Shown here piece after piece: positions 1-11,621 of a DNA stretch of 64,000 nt. Both the position numbers and the translations under genes were made by a program. Below the pieces are notes generated by a model. The model saw nothing but the letters and a program-made list of their open reading frames with translations, made no database searches and was not told the DNA's origin. Where the stretch lies: contig JBFXHL010000001.1 of the NCBI GenBank assembly GCA_050177075.1, forward strand, positions 32,312 to 96,311. The letters run 5' to 3'. The stretch's first letter is position 1. Each line of letters starts with the position of its first letter. The stretch is from UBA2239 sp050177075 (GTDB lineage Bacteria > Pseudomonadota > Gammaproteobacteria > Burkholderiales > UBA9220).

Positions 1-111
1 ACTGAAGACGACTTCGTTCAGTTAAATTGTTTCCCTCTGTCAAGGAATTACCCCTTAGCAGACGCCACCCCGGGGCCATCACTTTCCCCACCATGCCTAC
101 AGGAGACAACC

Positions 112-1380
112 ATGAACCATCTCGTCACCCCCTTCGCCCACACTCCCGCCTTCGTCAACGCCCCCGAGCCGGACTTCCTCGCCCGCCGGGTGAACCGCTA
201 CTACCAGGAGCGGGTTCTCGACACCTGGGACGGCGGTCATATCATGCGCGGCCGCCACCCCGGCCCGGACGCCATCCACCTAAGCAGCAACGATTACCTG
301 TCCCTGGCGCGGCATCCGAAGATTCTGCGGGCGTCGGCGGAAAAGCTGGTGGATGAGGGCAACGGCCTGCTGATGTCGGCGATTTTCCTCCACGGCGACA
401 ATCCCCTTCTCAACATGGAGCGGCGCCTGGCCAACTTCATGGGGGCCGAGTCCGGGGTGCTGTGCCAGTCTGGCTTCGCCGCCAACACCGGGCTGGTGCA
501 GTCCATCGCCGACGAAAAGACCCCCGTCTACGTCGACATGATGGCCCACATGTCCCTGTGGGAAGGCATCCGCAGCGCCGGCGCCCGCCCCGTGGTGTTC
601 CACCATAACGACGTCGAGCACCTGGAGCGCCAGGTGCTCAAATACGGCCCCGGGGTGATTCTGGTGGATTCGGTGTACAGCACCAACGGCAGCGTCTGCC
701 CCCTGGCGGAGGTGGTGGACGTGGGCACCCGCCACGGCTGCGTGCTGGTGGTGGACGAATCCCATTCCCTCGGCACCCATGGCCGCCAGGGGGAAGGGAT
801 GGTGGAGGACCTGGGGCTGTCCCACAAGGTGCATTTCCGCACCGCCAGCCTGGCCAAGGCCTTCGCCGGACGGGCCGGCTTCATCGCCTGCTCGGAGCGC
901 TTCAGCGAATATTTCAAGTTCGAATCGAACCCGGCGATTTTCAGCTCCACCCTGCTGCCCCACGAGGTGGCCGGGCTGGAGGCCACCCTGGAGGTGACCC
1001 GGGAGGAGCACTGGCGCCGCCTCGCCCTACGCGCCAACGCCGCCTACCTGCGGGAGCGCCTGGACGAGCTGGGCTACAACCTGAACGGCAGCCAGTCCCA
1101 GATCATCGCCCTGGAATCAGGCACGGAGCGGCAGACCATCGTGCTACGGGACGCCCTGGAAGCGCGGGGGATTTTCGGTTCGGTGTTCTGCGCCCCGGCG
1201 ACGCCGAAAAACCGCTCCCTGATCCGGCTGTCGATCAACGCCACCCTGACGGAAGAGGAGCTGGAGCGCATCGTCGACGCCTGCCGCGACATCCGCGGCG
1301 AGGTGGACATGGCCAACTGGGCCTCAACCCGGCGCAAGGCCGCCCGCGGCGACGCCCTGCCCCATAGCGACGCGGCCTGA
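112..1380 (+). CDS. cqsA: CAI-1-type autoinducer synthase (CqsA/LqsA family, PLP-dependent)
   Basis: A 422-residue alpha-oxoamine-synthase-type PLP enzyme. Members of the CqsA/LqsA family condense an acyl-CoA with an amino acid or SAM to make alpha-hydroxyketone or aminoketone quorum-sensing signals. The PLP-binding lysine is K249 in TASLAKAF. VVDESHSLGTHG (D215, H218) and the C-terminal GSVFCAPATPKNRSLIRLS closely match what I recall of Vibrio CqsA, more than KBL or BioF. The ATG at 112 has AGGAG six bases upstream. It converges on a response regulator and histidine kinase of the matching receptor family, which supports the assignment. The N-terminus is about 20 residues longer than in Vibrio. 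The acyl chain and amine substrate cannot be read from sequence. Confidence 0.9.
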   Translation: MNHLVTPFAHTPAFVNAPEPDFLARRVNRYYQERVLDTWDGGHIMRGRHPGPDAIHLSSNDYLSLARHPKILRASAEKLVDEGNGLLMSAIFLHGDNPLLNMERRLANFMGAESGVLCQSGFAANTGLVQSIADEKTPVYVDMMAHMSLWEGIRSAGARPVVFHHNDVEHLERQVLKYGPGVILVDSVYSTNGSVCPLAEVVDVGTRHGCVLVVDESHSLGTHGRQGEGMVEDLGLSHKVHFRTASLAKAFAGRAGFIACSERFSEYFKFESNPAIFSSTLLPHEVAGLEATLEVTREEHWRRLALRANAAYLRERLDELGYNLNGSQSQIIALESGTERQTIVLRDALEARGIFGSVFCAPATPKNRSLIRLSINATLTEEELERIVDACRDIRGEVDMANWASTRRKAARGDALPHSDAA

Positions 1381-1397
1381 CGGCGAGGGGGCGGCGC

Positions 1398-2417
1398 CTA
1401 GGCGAAGGAGGCGCTGCTTTCCTTGTCCAGCCACACCAGGAAAGCGTTGTAGGGAATGACCGTGCCCAGCTGGAAGCCGGCCGGGTTCGGCACCACGGCG
1501 TAGTAGTACCACTCCCGCCCCTTGAGTTCCGTGGCGGGGTAGAGGCACGACTGCCAGTCGCAGTCGGGGCCGTACTCGCCCCCCGTTTGCCAGAAATAGG
1601 GCACCATCCGGTTGCTCTTCAGGGCGCTGAGGAGGGGCGGCGGCGCCGCCTGGTCGTAGGCGATCTCGTAGTGGGAAAGCATATCCTCCTCGGTCTGGAC
1701 GATGAGCAGGCTCGCCACGCCGTCCGCATCCAGCATCAGGATGCCTTCCGGCAAGGCCGTCAGGTAGAACTCGACGATATCCAGCCGGTTGCATATCTGG
1801 CGGAATTCCTCGGCGAAGGCCGGGTCCCGCAGGAAGGTGTGGGAGCCCAGGGCCAGGGTATCCATCACCGTCCGCCCCAGGCTCTCGAAATAGGCCAGCT
1901 GCAGGTCCACGATGGCCCGGTTGAGGACGGGAATGACGTCCGGGTCCTGCTTGAGGATGAAGCGGTCGATCAGGCCCTGGTTGAAGGCCTGCACCGCCAC
2001 CTTCTCGTCCGCCTTGCCCGTCAGCAGCACTTTTTTCAGGGTCGGGTTGTCGAGGCGGCGGCACAGCTCCAGGCCGTCGATCTCGGGCATGTCGTAGTCC
2101 ACCACCACCACCGACACCTGTTCGAACCGATGCTCGTTGTGGACTTCCCGGGCGATGGCGTCGAGGTTGAGGTCGATGACGTGGTGGGAAAAGGGCAGTT
2201 CCTCCCCGTGGCGGGACACGGAAAAGAAGCGTTCCGCCAGGGACGGCTCGGCGGGCGCGCCGTTCAGCACCGCCAGGGCTTCCGCCGGGGAATCGTAGAG
2301 ACGGTAGGCGAGACCGGCGTCGAGCTGCAGGCTCAGGTTGGCCAGGAAATCGGGGCTGTCGTCGATGAAAATTACCGTGGTCGGGAAATAGAACGGCGGG
2401 ATTTCATTTTGCCGCAT
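1398..2417 (-). CDS. LqsR-like response regulator
   Basis: 339 residues. An N-terminal receiver domain has an acidic pocket at D19-D20 (IFIDDSPD), a phospho-acceptor at D107 (VVVVDYDMPEIDG) and a conserved lysine at about K156 (FILKQ). The receiver carries a long insertion (about residues 50-95) between beta-2 and beta-3. The C-terminal half has no recognisable DNA-binding or enzymatic motif, as in Legionella LqsR. The start at 2417 was chosen because it forms a TGATG overlap with the stop of the upstream kinase gene, implying translational coupling; a longer upstream frame lacks support. It probably receives phosphate from the adjacent kinase. It ends 17 bases from the cqsA stop, in convergent orientation. 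Confidence 0.8.
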   Translation of the reverse strand: MRQNEIPPFYFPTTVIFIDDSPDFLANLSLQLDAGLAYRLYDSPAEALAVLNGAPAEPSLAERFFSVSRHGEELPFSHHVIDLNLDAIAREVHNEHRFEQVSVVVVDYDMPEIDGLELCRRLDNPTLKKVLLTGKADEKVAVQAFNQGLIDRFILKQDPDVIPVLNRAIVDLQLAYFESLGRTVMDTLALGSHTFLRDPAFAEEFRQICNRLDIVEFYLTALPEGILMLDADGVASLLIVQTEEDMLSHYEIAYDQAAPPPLLSALKSNRMVPYFWQTGGEYGPDCDWQSCLYPATELKGREWYYYAVVPNPAGFQLGTVIPYNAFLVWLDKESSASFA

Positions 2418-3730
2418 CAACCGCTTGCCGCAGGAAAGGTTAAAACGAACTCGCTGAACTCGCCCACCGTCGACTCGCATGAAATACTCCCACCAAACGC
2501 TTGCATGACGCTCTGGCAGTACGCCAGACCGATACCGGCACCCGAACCGTCGTCGTGGCCCAAGGACCAGGCGTAGAACCGGGTGAAAATGTGCGGCAGC
2601 ACGTGGGGCGGGATGCCCGGCCCCGTATCGCGGAAAATCAGCCGCCCGCCCACCGACGACGATTCCAGCCGGATGGCGATCTGCCCCTTGCCTGCCTTGG
2701 TGACATGATAGACCGCATTCTTGAGCAGGTTGAATAGCACGTGCACCATCATCAACTCGTTGCCGCGGAAAATGAAGTCCTGCCCCCGCTCCCACGTCAC
2801 CAGGCGCCGCTCCCGTTCCGAGGCGAAAGGATAGCGCCGCAGGGCCGTCTCGACGCAGGACGCCATGGAACAGGGAGCGAAATTTTCCTCCCGGAAGCCG
2901 AAGGGCTTGGTGTTCATCAACAGCATGTCGATGGCGGTGTTGGAATAGTCCGCCTCCCCCTCGATGCGCTCCAGCACCCCGGCCATGGACGCCAGGTGCG
3001 CCTCCCGCAGCGGCTCCACCGGCAGGCCTTCCTCCCGGGCCTGGCGATAAGCGTCCAGCAGGGCGGGCAGGTGCTGCTTCAGCCCCGCCGCCCCGGCCTT
3101 GATGCCCAGGAGGGGCGTGCGCAACTCATGGGCCACGGTGCTGGCGGCGGTCAGCATGGCCCGCAGGCGCTCCCGCTTCACCACCTCCGAGCTGTAGTTC
3201 GCCGCCGCGCCGATGACGATGATGAACAGGTAGATGGGCACATGCTCCAGGCTGACGGACTCCAGGTGGGGTCCCGCCGTCGTCAGGCTGTAAGCCAGCC
3301 AGGCCAGGCCGATTCCTACCACGCTCTGGATGAACAGATTCAACCAGTCCAGCAGCAGCACCATCAGGAAGGCCGCCGCCAGGGCGGACAGCAGCCAGAC
3401 GCTGTCGCCGTTGTTCTTCAGCAGCATGAAGGTGAAGAAGAACGGCAGGGCGAAGAGAACGGCCAGATACCAGTAACCCGCCAGATAGGGACGCAGTCCC
3501 TTGGGCCAGTATTTCGCCAGCATCACCGGCACGAACAGGGCGCTGCCGAATAGCCGCAGGGGCAGGTTCTCGTAGGGCTGGGGGAAAAGGTCGTGCCAAA
3601 TGAAGTAATAGAGGGGGAAGCCCACCACCGCCACCAGCCCGAAGGGCAGGAAGCGCGGCTCGAAATACAGCACGCTGCGCTCCACGGTGGCGTAGGCCCG
3701 TTGCGCCAGGTTCTTGACTCCCTCCATCAT
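2417..3730 (-). CDS. membrane sensor histidine kinase, LqsS/CqsS-like
   Basis: 437 residues. About six hydrophobic segments lie in residues 30-180, with very short loops and no periplasmic domain; this is the topology of CqsS/LqsS sensors that detect alpha-hydroxyketones within the membrane. A HisKA-type box follows, with H201 in STVAHELRTPLLGIKAG, then N box (FNLLKNAV), G1 (FRDTGPGIP) and G2 (GAGIGLAYC) of the HATPase. Unlike Vibrio CqsS it has no C-terminal receiver; that function is in the overlapping downstream gene, as in Legionella LqsS/LqsR. Expected role: inner-membrane receptor for the product of the convergent CqsA homologue. The ligand assignment is inference from genomic pairing. 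Confidence 0.8.
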   Translation of the reverse strand: MMEGVKNLAQRAYATVERSVLYFEPRFLPFGLVAVVGFPLYYFIWHDLFPQPYENLPLRLFGSALFVPVMLAKYWPKGLRPYLAGYWYLAVLFALPFFFTFMLLKNNGDSVWLLSALAAAFLMVLLLDWLNLFIQSVVGIGLAWLAYSLTTAGPHLESVSLEHVPIYLFIIVIGAAANYSSEVVKRERLRAMLTAASTVAHELRTPLLGIKAGAAGLKQHLPALLDAYRQAREEGLPVEPLREAHLASMAGVLERIEGEADYSNTAIDMLLMNTKPFGFREENFAPCSMASCVETALRRYPFASERERRLVTWERGQDFIFRGNELMMVHVLFNLLKNAVYHVTKAGKGQIAIRLESSSVGGRLIFRDTGPGIPPHVLPHIFTRFYAWSLGHDDGSGAGIGLAYCQSVMQAFGGSISCESTVGEFSEFVLTFPAASG

Positions 3731-3802
3731 CGCGTATCGCTCGTTTCGGCTTGCCTCGAAAATGCCACTTTACCCCGGCGGGGGGCAGAAAAAAACCGCC
3801 GC

Positions 3803-3832
3803 AAAAAAGAACCCCCCGTCGAAGCGGGGGGT
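3803..3832 (-). terminator. rho-independent terminator of ssb
   Basis: An 8-bp G/C stem (3811-3818 pairing with 3825-3832, loop 3819-3824). On the minus strand it is followed by a run of six T (complement of 3803-3808). It lies about 25 bases beyond the ssb stop codon and separates ssb from the kinase/regulator operon start region. Confidence 0.85.
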
Positions 3833-3856
3833 CGTTTTACTGCCGGGTTTCGCCAC

Positions 3857-4330
3857 CTAGAACGGAATATCGTCCTCGAAGTCGTCGAACTCGCCGCCGC
3901 TCTTGGCCGGGGCGCTACCGCCGCGGGAGCCGCCGGACGCGCCGCCGGACGAACGTCCGCCGCCCCCTTCGACCACCTCGAAGGCATTGCCGCCGCCACC
4001 GCGGCCACCCAGCATCTGCATCTTGTCGGCGACGATTTCGGTGGTGTAGCGGTCCTGCCCTTCCTTGTCCTGCCACTTGCGGGTTTGCAGGCGGCCTTCC
4101 ACGTAGACCTGGGAGCCTTTCTTCAGGTACTCGCCGGCGATTTCCGCCAACTTGCCGAAGAAGGCCACCCGGTGCCACTCGGTGCGCTCCTGCTTCTCGC
4201 CGCTCTTGTCCTTCCAGGTGTCGGTGGTGGCCAGGGTGATGTTGCAGATGGCGTCGCCGCTGGGCATGTAGCGGGTTTCGGGATCGCGCCCCAGGTTGCC
4301 GATAAGAATCACTTTGTTGACGGATGCCAT
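3857..4330 (-). CDS. ssb: single-stranded DNA-binding protein SSB
   Basis: 157 residues. An OB-fold occupies about residues 1-110, starting MASVNKVILIGNLGRDPE. A Gly/Ser-rich linker follows, and the acidic tip EDDIPF is the partner-binding signature of bacterial SSB. It coats ssDNA in replication, repair and recombination. Its ATG overlaps the stop of the upstream MFS gene (TAATG), so the two are co-translated. The unit is divergent from uvrA, a conserved proteobacterial arrangement. Confidence 0.97.
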   Translation of the reverse strand: MASVNKVILIGNLGRDPETRYMPSGDAICNITLATTDTWKDKSGEKQERTEWHRVAFFGKLAEIAGEYLKKGSQVYVEGRLQTRKWQDKEGQDRYTTEIVADKMQMLGGRGGGGNAFEVVEGGGGRSSGGASGGSRGGSAPAKSGGEFDDFEDDIPF

Positions 4331-5706
4331 TACATTTCCTCGATCAGTTTCATTGCCTGGGCCTCATCCCAGCGGTGCATGTCCACCTTGAGATAGGCCG
4401 CCCCCTCTTCCGGGACCACCGCCGCGTCCCGCACGCCTTCCAGCGCCAGCAGGCGGCGGGTGATGTCCGCGGCGTCGCCGTGGCGCACGGCCTCGATATG
4501 ATACATCTTCGTCCGCACCGCCGGCGGCTTTTTCATGGTCAGGGCCAGGCCGAACCAGACCAGCATCAGGCAGCCGCCGAAGACGAACACCGCCAGGGGG
4601 CCGAAATGGCTGGAGAGCAGGCCGCCCACGGCGCCACCGGTGAAAAGCCCCAGGGACTGGGAGGTATTATACACGCCCATGGCGGTGCCCTTGGAGCGGG
4701 CCGGCGCCACCTTGGAGATGATGGAGGGCAGGGACGCCTCCAGGATGTTGAAGGCGGTGAAGAAGGCCAGCAGCAGGGCGACGATGCCCCAGAAGTGGCT
4801 GAAGGCCTCCAGCATGCCGAACTCCACCGCCACCAGCAGGCCCACGGCGAAGACGAAAATCTCCTTCAGCTTGGCTTTTTTCTCGCCGACGATGATGGCC
4901 GGCACCATCAGGGCGAAGGCCACCACCATCACCGGCAGATACACCTGCCAGTGGTGCTCCTCGTCCAGGCCGCCGGTGCTCTTGAGGGCGAAGGGAATCA
5001 CCACGAACATCGCCATCTGGGCGGCGTGGAGGGCGAAAATGCCGAAGTTGAGACGCAGCAGCTGGGTATCCCGCAGCACCTCCTTCAGCCGCGCCGGCTT
5101 GGCCTCGGCATCGGAGTGGAAATGGCTTTCCTTGGGGTCGGGAATCACTTTCGCCACCACCGCCACCGCCAGCAGGGCCAGCACCCCGGTGAGATCGAAG
5201 ATGCCGGGCACGCCGATCCACTGGTAGAGGGCGGGACCCGCCACCAGGGAGACGGCGAAGGTCAGGCCGATGGTGGAGCCGATCATGGCCATGGCGTGGG
5301 TGCGGTGCTCCTCCCGGGTCAGGTCCGCCAGGAGGGCGGTGACGGCGGCGGAGATGGCGCCGGCGCCCTGGATGGCCCGTCCGAGGATGATCAGGTTGAG
5401 GTCGTGGGCCGCCCCGGCGATGAAGCTGCCCAGGGCGAAGAGGGCGAGGCCGAAATAAATCACCCGCTTGCGCCCCCAGCGGTCCGCCGCCATGCCGTAG
5501 GGCAGCTGCAGGCACGCCTGGGTCAGGCCGTACATGCCCAGGGCCAGGCCCACCTTGGCATGGTCCGTGCCGCCGGGCAGGCCCTCGGCGTAAATGGCGA
5601 AAATCGGCAGGATCAGGAACAGGCCCAGCATGCGCAGGCCGAAAATGCCGGCGAGGCCGAAGGTGGCGCGTTGTTCCAGGGGGGTCATTTTGTCGCTGGT
5701 TTGCAT
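4330..5706 (-). CDS. MFS transporter (ssb-linked, drug-efflux-like)
   Basis: 458 residues with about 12 membrane helices. The MFS signature between TM2 and TM3 is visible as YGMAADRWGRKRVIYFG, and GGTDHAKVGLALGMYGLTQ precedes it. A soluble C-terminal extension of about 65 residues (from MYHIEAVRHGD) follows TM12 and resembles a small ferredoxin-like or HMA-like fold without the metal CxxC. Substrate unknown. The gene occupies the uvrA-MFS-ssb position found in many betaproteobacteria and overlaps the ssb start by one base. Confidence 0.85.
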   Translation of the reverse strand: MQTSDKMTPLEQRATFGLAGIFGLRMLGLFLILPIFAIYAEGLPGGTDHAKVGLALGMYGLTQACLQLPYGMAADRWGRKRVIYFGLALFALGSFIAGAAHDLNLIILGRAIQGAGAISAAVTALLADLTREEHRTHAMAMIGSTIGLTFAVSLVAGPALYQWIGVPGIFDLTGVLALLAVAVVAKVIPDPKESHFHSDAEAKPARLKEVLRDTQLLRLNFGIFALHAAQMAMFVVIPFALKSTGGLDEEHHWQVYLPVMVVAFALMVPAIIVGEKKAKLKEIFVFAVGLLVAVEFGMLEAFSHFWGIVALLLAFFTAFNILEASLPSIISKVAPARSKGTAMGVYNTSQSLGLFTGGAVGGLLSSHFGPLAVFVFGGCLMLVWFGLALTMKKPPAVRTKMYHIEAVRHGDAADITRRLLALEGVRDAAVVPEEGAAYLKVDMHRWDEAQAMKLIEEM

Positions 5707-5931
5707 TCCGTTGGAAGCCGGGGTGGTTGAAGAAGCCGACTATTTTAGCAGGCTATCCTTGCATTAAGCTGTCGAATCGGCGGCGGGCGGAAAAGCGCTG
5801 CCGGCGAAGGCCGGATTGCGTTCCCTCTGCGCAAGCATCCTCATTCTCGCCCCGACGCGCCGACCTCTTTTCACTCTTCCGACAGCCGCAGAATTACCTC
5901 ACCGTTCCAAATACCATACCCCTGCCCCGAT

Positions 5932-5961
5932 TTGAGCTCCCCCCCCAAAATTCCGTATAGT
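5932..5961 (+). promoter_or_regulatory. candidate sigma-70 promoter of uvrA
   Basis: TTGAGC at 5932-5937, an 18-bp spacer, and TATAGT at 5956-5961, placed about 32 bases before the uvrA ATG. I looked for a LexA-type CTGT-N8-ACAG operator in the 287-base uvrA/MFS intergenic region and did not find a convincing one. Confidence 0.5.
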
Positions 5962-5993
5962 AGCGGATTGGCCTTTTCCCCCTGAGCAGCACC

Positions 5994-8813
<2,820 letters not shown>

Positions 8814-8937
8814 ACGGAGGCGTCCGCGCCAGGCGGACCCGGGGGGTGTGGCCCAGGACCAGCGTGGCCACGTTCTGCACGGGCTCCCCAGACGTGATAC
8901 CCTTGCGCCAAACAACATAAACACCCCGGGGACATTC

Positions 8938-9741
8938 ATGCATTCCATCACCATCAGCGAGATCGGCGTCTTTCTGGTCGAGCCTTCCGGCGTTCAGGCC
9001 CAATTCATCACCCGGCGACTGGAAGAACTGGGCGTCATCCGCATCAAGACCTTCGGCGACGCCCAGAGCGCCCTGGCGGAAATGCGCCGCCAGCCGCCCG
9101 ACCTGGTAATCAGCAGCCTCCACCTGCCGGATATGAGCGGCGCCGAACTGGTGCAGGCCATGCGCAGCGACGAGCAGCTGCGGGAAACCGCCTTCATTCT
9201 GGTCTCCAGCGAAACCAAGCCTCACTACCTGGAGCCGGTGCGCCAGGCAGGCGCCTGCGCCATCCTGCCCAAGCCGGTGGAAACCGCCACCCTGCGCACG
9301 GCCCTCCTCGCCTCACTCGACTACCTCCAGCCCAACACCCTCAAACTGGACGTTTCGGGCATCGACCTGGAAAGCCTGCGGGTGCTGGTGGTGGACGACA
9401 GCCGCAGCGCCCGTGCCTTCATCCGCCGGGTGCTGGAGAACCTGGGCATCGTCAACATCACCGAGGCCGAGAACGGCCGCCAGGCGGTGGAAATCATCAA
9501 CGAAGGCTACTTCGACCTGGTGGTGACCGACTACAACATGCCGGAAATGGACGGCCGGGAGCTGACCGAATTCATCCGCACCAAGAGCTGGCAGGGCTCC
9601 CTGCCCATCATGATGGTGTCCAGCGAACAGGACCAGGAACGCCTCGCCGCCGTCCAGCAGGCCGGGGTGTCCGGCATCTGCGACAAGCCCTTCGAGCCCG
9701 CCGTGGTCAAGGACCTGATCGAGCGCATGCTGGCGGTGTAG
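8938..9741 (+). CDS. tandem receiver-domain response regulator (first receiver degenerate)
   Basis: 267 residues made of two CheY-like receivers and no output domain. REC1 (about 8-130) reads DLVISSLHLPDMSG, so a serine (S60) replaces the phospho-acceptor aspartate, and its acidic pocket is EP instead of DD. REC2 (about 145-267) is intact: VVDDSRSARAF, phospho-acceptor in LVVTDYNMPEMDG, and lysine in CDKPFEP. The ATG at 8938 follows an AT-rich stretch and a plausible ribosome site; the frame extends upstream but that part is not protein-like. REC1 may work as a dimerisation or pseudo-receiver module. Partner kinase unknown. Confidence 0.8.
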   Translation: MHSITISEIGVFLVEPSGVQAQFITRRLEELGVIRIKTFGDAQSALAEMRRQPPDLVISSLHLPDMSGAELVQAMRSDEQLRETAFILVSSETKPHYLEPVRQAGACAILPKPVETATLRTALLASLDYLQPNTLKLDVSGIDLESLRVLVVDDSRSARAFIRRVLENLGIVNITEAENGRQAVEIINEGYFDLVVTDYNMPEMDGRELTEFIRTKSWQGSLPIMMVSSEQDQERLAAVQQAGVSGICDKPFEPAVVKDLIERMLAV

Positions 9742-9944
9742 CCCACGAGCGGGGAGGCCAGGCCGGCCCCTTCCTTTGGAAAATCCCCCCCGACTGCTAT
9801 AACTCACTACACGGCAAGCGCGCATTCCCGCGCCGCCCGCCTTACCGTCCACACGATCCCGAACCACCCCCGCCGCCCGATGTCCCCGACGCGGCACGCC
9901 GAAGCAGGCGTCGAGGCGGCTCCCTTTGCACGAAGGAGAAGGCC

Positions 9945-10589
9945 ATGGATATTCCCACCCAACGCACCATCGCCCGCAACGCCGCCTGCGCCCTGGTCGC
10001 CGCCGCCCTGACGGCGGGGTGCGCCACCGAAGGAGGCGGCTATTCATCGGGAGGCTCCAGCCCGGCCAGACAGGCCGCCATCGGAGGCGCCATCGGCGCG
10101 GTGGCCGGCAACGTGGTCGGCTACCTCGCCAACCGGGACCGCACCACCGTCACCGTCGTCGGTGCCCTGGTGGGTGCCGGCATCGGCTATTGGAAAGGCC
10201 TGCAAAGCGACCACAGGCTGAAGCAGGCGGAAGATTCGTCGCGGGAAATCGCCGACGTGCAAGCCAAGAGCCGTTATCCCTACGAGAGCCCCAAACTCCA
10301 GGCGCGGGAGTCCGACGACAAGGGCCGCGCCACCTTCGACAAGCTGGAAACCCCCATCCCTTACGACGCGGTGAAGAACCACTCGGCGGACGCCAGCCAG
10401 GTGCTGCGCAAACTGGGCGCCCTGGCGGCCCGCAACGAATCGGCGGTGCATATCTACGCCCCGACCCAGGAGGCACGGGATTACATGGCGGCGGAAATCC
10501 TACGGGGGGCGGCCGGCGAGCAGATCAGTATCCGCAGCAGCGCCAGCAAGGAAACCAAGGTGGTCATCGGCAGCGTGCCGTCCACCTGA
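9945..10589 (+). CDS. glycine-zipper lipoprotein of unknown function
   Basis: 214 residues. A signal peptide ends in a lipobox LTAGC with the lipidated cysteine at C26. Two Gly-rich hydrophobic stretches follow (AAIGGAIGAVAGNVVGYL and VVGALVGAGIGYWKGL), typical of glycine-zipper 2TM/OmpA-like lipoproteins of the outer membrane. The charged C-terminal half ends in a strand-rich segment (IYAPTQEARDYMAAEIL) with no motif I can name. It is followed by a strong terminator, so it is probably monocistronic. Confidence 0.75.
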   Translation: MDIPTQRTIARNAACALVAAALTAGCATEGGGYSSGGSSPARQAAIGGAIGAVAGNVVGYLANRDRTTVTVVGALVGAGIGYWKGLQSDHRLKQAEDSSREIADVQAKSRYPYESPKLQARESDDKGRATFDKLETPIPYDAVKNHSADASQVLRKLGALAARNESAVHIYAPTQEARDYMAAEILRGAAGEQISIRSSASKETKVVIGSVPST

Positions 10590-10618
10590 GCAGCCCAGCC
10601 GTTTCAACTTTTCTCCTG

Positions 10619-10647
10619 GGCGCGGCGGGTTCTCCGCCGCGCCTTTT
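10619..10647 (+). terminator. rho-independent terminator
   Basis: A perfect 10-bp G/C stem (10619-10628 with 10634-10643), a five-base loop and a TTTT run at 10644-10647, located 30 bases after the lipoprotein gene. Confidence 0.85.
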
Positions 10648-10735
10648 CATGCCGCCGGGGCGGTTGCAGGCGTGCCGCCGCAGGCGCAGAATGAGTGAAA
10701 CAAAACCATAACACTTACACGCGGCGGAGGACTCC

Positions 10736-11617
10736 ATGTCTCACAAGCACCCCATCATTGCGGTGACCGGCTCGTCAGGCGCCGGCAGCGAGCCGGTGAT
10801 GTCGGCATTCAAGCATCTGTTCTGGCGGGAGAAGGTCACGGCGGCGGTGGTGCAGGGAGACGGCTTCCACCGCTACGACCGGGAGGCGATGAAGGCGGCG
10901 GTCAAGGCTTCCCTCCAGGCCGGCAAACGGCCCATCACCCATTTCGGCCCCGAGGGCAACCTGCTGCCGGAGCTGGAAGCGCTGATGGTGGAGTACGGCA
11001 AGAAGGGCAGCGGCAAGAGCCGCCACTACATCCACTGCGAGGCCGACGCCGCCGAACACGGCCAGCCCCCCGGCACCCTCACCCCCTGGGCGCCCCTGCC
11101 CGACAATACCGACCTGATGCTTTACCAGGGGTTGCACGGCGGCTACGTCGGGAAAGAGGCGGACATCGCCCGGCACGTGGACCTGCTCATCGGCGTCACC
11201 CCCATCGTCAACCTGGAGTGGATTCAGAAGCTCCACAAGGACATCAACGACCGGGGTTATTCCCGCGAAGCCATCACCCACGTCATCCTGGAGCGGATGC
11301 ACGACTACGTCCACCACATCACGCCCCAGTTCTCCCGTACCCATATCAACTTCCAGCGGGTGCCGGTGGTGGACACCTCCAACCCCTTCATCGCCCGGGA
11401 CGTGCCCAACCTGGACGAGAGCCTGATGGTGATCCGCTTCCGCTACCCGAAAGGGGTGAATTTTCCCTACCTGCTGGAAATGCTGCACGACTCCTTCATG
11501 TCCCGCCCCAACACCCTGGTGGTACCCGCAGGCAAGGCCCTGCAGGCGATGGAGGTGATTTTCGGCCCCCTCCTCCACGAGCTGATGGAAAGGCGGCGGG
11601 CCGCCAAGAAAGGCTAG
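10736..11617 (+). CDS. phosphoribulokinase-family protein with degraded active site
   Basis: 293 residues, aligning without gaps to my memory of the proteobacterial PRK (Rhodobacter type) through about residue 173. Kept: D42, H45, R49, Y98, H100, K165, D169 and R173. Changed: the P-loop reads GSSGAGSEPVM, so the Mg-binding Ser/Thr at position 19 is Glu and position 20 is Pro; the Walker B Glu131 is Gln (LYQGLHGG); residue 40 is Q in QGDGFHR; R168 is Lys. Normal PRK phosphorylates ribulose-5-phosphate in the Calvin cycle. With both nucleotide-site acids or hydroxyls altered, catalysis is doubtful. No RuBisCO or Calvin gene is nearby. It might be a regulatory or sugar-phosphate-binding paralogue. 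Confidence 0.75.
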   Translation: MSHKHPIIAVTGSSGAGSEPVMSAFKHLFWREKVTAAVVQGDGFHRYDREAMKAAVKASLQAGKRPITHFGPEGNLLPELEALMVEYGKKGSGKSRHYIHCEADAAEHGQPPGTLTPWAPLPDNTDLMLYQGLHGGYVGKEADIARHVDLLIGVTPIVNLEWIQKLHKDINDRGYSREAITHVILERMHDYVHHITPQFSRTHINFQRVPVVDTSNPFIARDVPNLDESLMVIRFRYPKGVNFPYLLEMLHDSFMSRPNTLVVPAGKALQAMEVIFGPLLHELMERRRAAKKG

Positions 11618-11621
11618 GTCC

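Noticed and set aside
5707..5993. LexA operator in front of uvrA
   Set aside because: No CTGT-N8-ACAG-like sequence found in the intergenic region.
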